Below, in pieces: positions 61,969 through 64,000 of a DNA stretch of 64,000 nt (position 1 is its first letter; each line of letters starts with the position of its first letter). The stretch spans positions 60,540-124,539 of the forward strand of contig NZ_JXLA01000010.1 in assembly GCF_001886185.1 (NCBI RefSeq). Direction: 5' to 3'. This stretch comes from Enterococcus raffinosus (GTDB lineage: Bacteria; Bacillota; Bacilli; Lactobacillales; Enterococcaceae). The notes under the pieces were generated by a model, which worked only from the letters and a program-made list of their open reading frames with translations, had not been told where the DNA came from and did no database searches. A program made the position numbers and the translations under genes.

Positions 61969-62901
61969 ATGATATCAGTAATTGTTCCTTGCTTTAATGA
62001 AGAGGAGGCTATTCCTCTTTTTTTTGCAGAAATGGAAAAAACGAAAAAAAAAATAGCTCATGATTTTGAATATATTTTTATTAACGATGGTTCGAAGGAT
62101 GGAACGCTAGAGGTTCTTCGAGAATTAGCCCGAAAGCATAAAACTGTTCGCTACATTTCTTTTTCGAGAAACTTTGGGAAAGAGGCTGCTTTATACGCTG
62201 GACTGCAAGCGTCTAAGGGAGATTTAGTTACAGTAATGGATGTGGATTTACAAGATCCTCCGGAATTATTACCGCAAATGGTTGAAATGATTGAGACAAC
62301 AGACATAGACTGTGTAGGCACAAGACGAGCAGATCGAAAAGGAGAGCCGCCTATTCGAAATCTATTTGCTAAGGCGTTCTATCACTTAATCAATCGAATC
62401 AGTGAAACAGAGATGGTGGATGGAGCTCGAGACTATCGTTTGATGACGCGTCAAATGGTAGATGCAGTGTTAGAATTGACTGAGCATAATCGTTTTTCCA
62501 AAGGTTTATTTAGCTGGGTTGGTTTTAATACGGAGTATATTTCCTTCGAGAATCATGAACGTGTAGCTGGGAAGACATCATGGTCATTTTGGGACCTATT
62601 TAATTATTCAATTGATGGGATTGTAAATTTCTCAGATGCGCCTTTAAATATTGCATCTTTCGTTGGGGCCTTTTCCTGTGTGGCATCAGGAATTGCAATG
62701 CTTTTTATTATTGTACGTGCATTAATTTTTGGTGATCCAACTTCTGGTTGGCCTTCATTGGTGACGATTATTCTATTCATCGGTGGTGTGCAGTTACTTT
62801 GTATCGGTATTATTGGTAAGTACATCGGGAAGATTTTTATGGAGACAAAAAAACGGCCGGTTTATATTGTTAAAGAGACTGAAAAAAAGTTGGAGCAGTG
62901 A
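61969..62901 (+). CDS. GtrB/YkcC-like bactoprenol glycosyltransferase
   Basis: A 310-residue GT2 enzyme: ISVIVPCFNEEEAIPLFF, FINDGSKDGT, SFSRNFGKEAALYAGL, TVMDVDLQDPPELL (DxD) and DGARDYRLM, followed by two C-terminal membrane segments. It should charge undecaprenyl phosphate with a sugar for modification of envelope polymers. No GT-C partner is adjacent in this window. AGGAG precedes ATG 61969, and GTG 61960 overlaps that site. Confidence 0.9.
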   Translation: MISVIVPCFNEEEAIPLFFAEMEKTKKKIAHDFEYIFINDGSKDGTLEVLRELARKHKTVRYISFSRNFGKEAALYAGLQASKGDLVTVMDVDLQDPPELLPQMVEMIETTDIDCVGTRRADRKGEPPIRNLFAKAFYHLINRISETEMVDGARDYRLMTRQMVDAVLELTEHNRFSKGLFSWVGFNTEYISFENHERVAGKTSWSFWDLFNYSIDGIVNFSDAPLNIASFVGAFSCVASGIAMLFIIVRALIFGDPTSGWPSLVTIILFIGGVQLLCIGIIGKYIGKIFMETKKRPVYIVKETEKKLEQ

Positions 62902-62920
62902 GCCTAACTCAGAACACAGC

Positions 62921-62967
62921 AAAAGCAGGTATTATTCTCAGAAGCTGAGACTAATACCTGCTTTTTT
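62921..62967. terminator. Bidirectional terminator, glycosyltransferase / dehydrogenase
   Basis: A long near-perfect inverted repeat (62921-62940 with 62946-62967) with A and T tracts. It serves the rightward gene and the converging dehydrogenase gene. Confidence 0.85.
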
Positions 62968-63913
62968 AATACCCTCGCTCCAACTCTACCTGATTCACCG
63001 ACAACTCTTTATTCTCCACATAAGACTTTAGATTAGCCAAGAAGATTTTCATAAATTTATTTTGGAAATCGACAGTCATACCTGAGATATGAGGGGTGAC
63101 CAATAGATTGTCAAATTCCCATAATGGACTTTCTTTTGGTAAAGGTTCCTCTTCAAAGACATCAAGAGCTGCAAAGGCGAAGTGTTTTTCTTCGAGTGCG
63201 GCTATCAATTCTTTGGTATGAACGGTATCTCCTCGTCCAACATTTATAAATACAGCAGATTTTTTCATCTTCTCGAAAATATCACTGTTGAAAATATGAT
63301 AGGTCTCATGTGTTCCAGGTAAGATTCCTACCACAATGTCCATTTCAGGGACAATCTTTGCCAAATTCTTGATGGAGTAGGTCTCGATGAATCCTTCAGC
63401 CGGATGTCCAGTGGTATTGATTCCATAGACATTTACACCTAGGCTGTGAATCGATTTTGACAATTGCTGACCGATGTGTCCCGTACCAACGACTAATAAG
63501 TTTTTTCCAGCTAACTGGTCGTAGTGAATGGTATCTTGGACCCAGTCTCTTTGTTCTTGAGCTTTGACGGCTTGGGTTAAGCCACGATAATAGCTGAGTA
63601 GAACACCAATAGTATGTTCACTGATAGAGAGGGCATGAATGCCGCTGCCGTTAGATAATAAAACTCCTCGATCAGAAAATTCATTCAAAGGTAGATAATC
63701 AACGCCTGCAGAAATTGATTGGACCCATTTTAACTGTGGGGACTGAAGCAATGCTTCGCTATACTTCTTTGACCAGCCGACAGAAATTTCTACCTCTTGC
63801 AGTTCTTCCTCGTTAAGCGAGGTTTTTATCTGATAATCAGTAGCAATGGTTTGAATCTTTTCAATAAATTCTTCGCGAAATTCGCGCTGTAAGTAAATAA
63901 TTGGTTGTGACAT
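62966..63913 (-). CDS. D-isomer-specific 2-hydroxyacid dehydrogenase family protein
   Basis: A 315-residue NAD(P)-dependent enzyme. The substrate domain has VQSISAGVDYLP, the NAD domain VVGTGHIGQQLSKSI. The catalytic Arg is in NVGRGDTVH, the Glu in DVFEEEPLP and the His in VTPHISGM. The substrate is a 2-hydroxy or 2-keto acid, not identifiable from sequence. GAGGAAG precedes the ATG on the minus strand. Confidence 0.9.
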   Translation of the reverse strand: MSQPIIYLQREFREEFIEKIQTIATDYQIKTSLNEEELQEVEISVGWSKKYSEALLQSPQLKWVQSISAGVDYLPLNEFSDRGVLLSNGSGIHALSISEHTIGVLLSYYRGLTQAVKAQEQRDWVQDTIHYDQLAGKNLLVVGTGHIGQQLSKSIHSLGVNVYGINTTGHPAEGFIETYSIKNLAKIVPEMDIVVGILPGTHETYHIFNSDIFEKMKKSAVFINVGRGDTVHTKELIAALEEKHFAFAALDVFEEEPLPKESPLWEFDNLLVTPHISGMTVDFQNKFMKIFLANLKSYVENKELSVNQVELERGY

Positions 63914-63984
63914 AGGACTTCCTCATTTCATTTTTACTTGAAATCTCGCATTCATTTTAACAAAAATAGTGAAGTAACACATCC

Positions 63985-64000
63985 ACCCGTGAGAACGGGT
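63985..64000. other. Hairpin at window edge
   Basis: ACCCGT, a 4-base loop and ACGGGT form a perfect 6-bp stem that ends at the last base. It may be the beginning of a terminator whose T run lies outside the window. Confidence 0.3.

Overview
The window is a chromosomal segment of a low-G+C Gram-positive bacterium of the order Lactobacillales, most likely an Enterococcus or a close relative. The evidence is ylmH-divIVA-ileS synteny, a T-box ahead of ileS, greA-liaFSR, and a long rhamnose-polysaccharide locus laid out like the enterococcal polysaccharide antigen (epa) locus. It carries a glutamate synthase (gltBD), which I do not associate with the best-known enterococci, so the species is probably not E. 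faecalis. I cannot name the species from sequence alone. No insertion sequence, prophage, CRISPR array or rRNA was seen. There is one tRNA gene, tRNA-Arg(CCU).

Region 1 (1-20.7 kb) is housekeeping: the end of ylmH, divIVA, T-box-controlled ileS, zwf and a DtxR-type metal regulator on the minus strand, gltB-gltD, a small DUF4828-like protein (minus), sfsA, a Gfo/Idh/MocA oxidoreductase, a DEAD-box helicase, tRNA-Arg, an M29 aminopeptidase and flavodoxin (minus), methionine aminopeptidase, and a YihY-type membrane protein.

Region 2 (20.7-40.5 kb) is the conserved rhamnan-type core. A WecA/TagO-type lipid-linked GlcNAc-1-P initiator is followed by two GT2 glycosyltransferases, the four dTDP-L-rhamnose genes (rmlA, rmlC, rmlB, rmlD), a further GT2, a GT-C-like membrane protein and an O-antigen ligase/polymerase-like protein. 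Two genes of unknown function come next, one with a probable DUF2922 domain. An ABC exporter follows, whose ATPase has a Wzt-like C-terminal extension, and then two very large multi-domain glycosyltransferases, the first fused to a SAM methyltransferase.

Region 3 (40.6-55.9 kb) is a noticeably more A+T-rich decoration module. It holds a second initiating phosphoglycosyltransferase, several glycosyltransferases, LicD, an IspD/TarI-type cytidylyltransferase, an SDR enzyme, a Wzx-type flippase, a Wzy-like polymerase, a UDP-sugar 4-epimerase, and a polyprenyl-phosphate glycosyltransferase followed by two large membrane proteins. The two halves look like an ABC-exported rhamnan backbone and a Wzx/Wzy-made teichoic-acid-like side polymer that is later joined to it.

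Region 4 (55.9-64 kb) is housekeeping and envelope stress: mltG, greA, the liaFSR three-component system with a plausible LiaR-type site and weak promoter, a KtrA/TrkA-type RCK protein, a cysteine-free HesB-like protein, a second GtrB-like glycosyltransferase, and a D-2-hydroxyacid dehydrogenase (minus). Starts were chosen by Shine-Dalgarno spacing, so many differ from the longest possible reading frame. Promoter and terminator calls are by eye.
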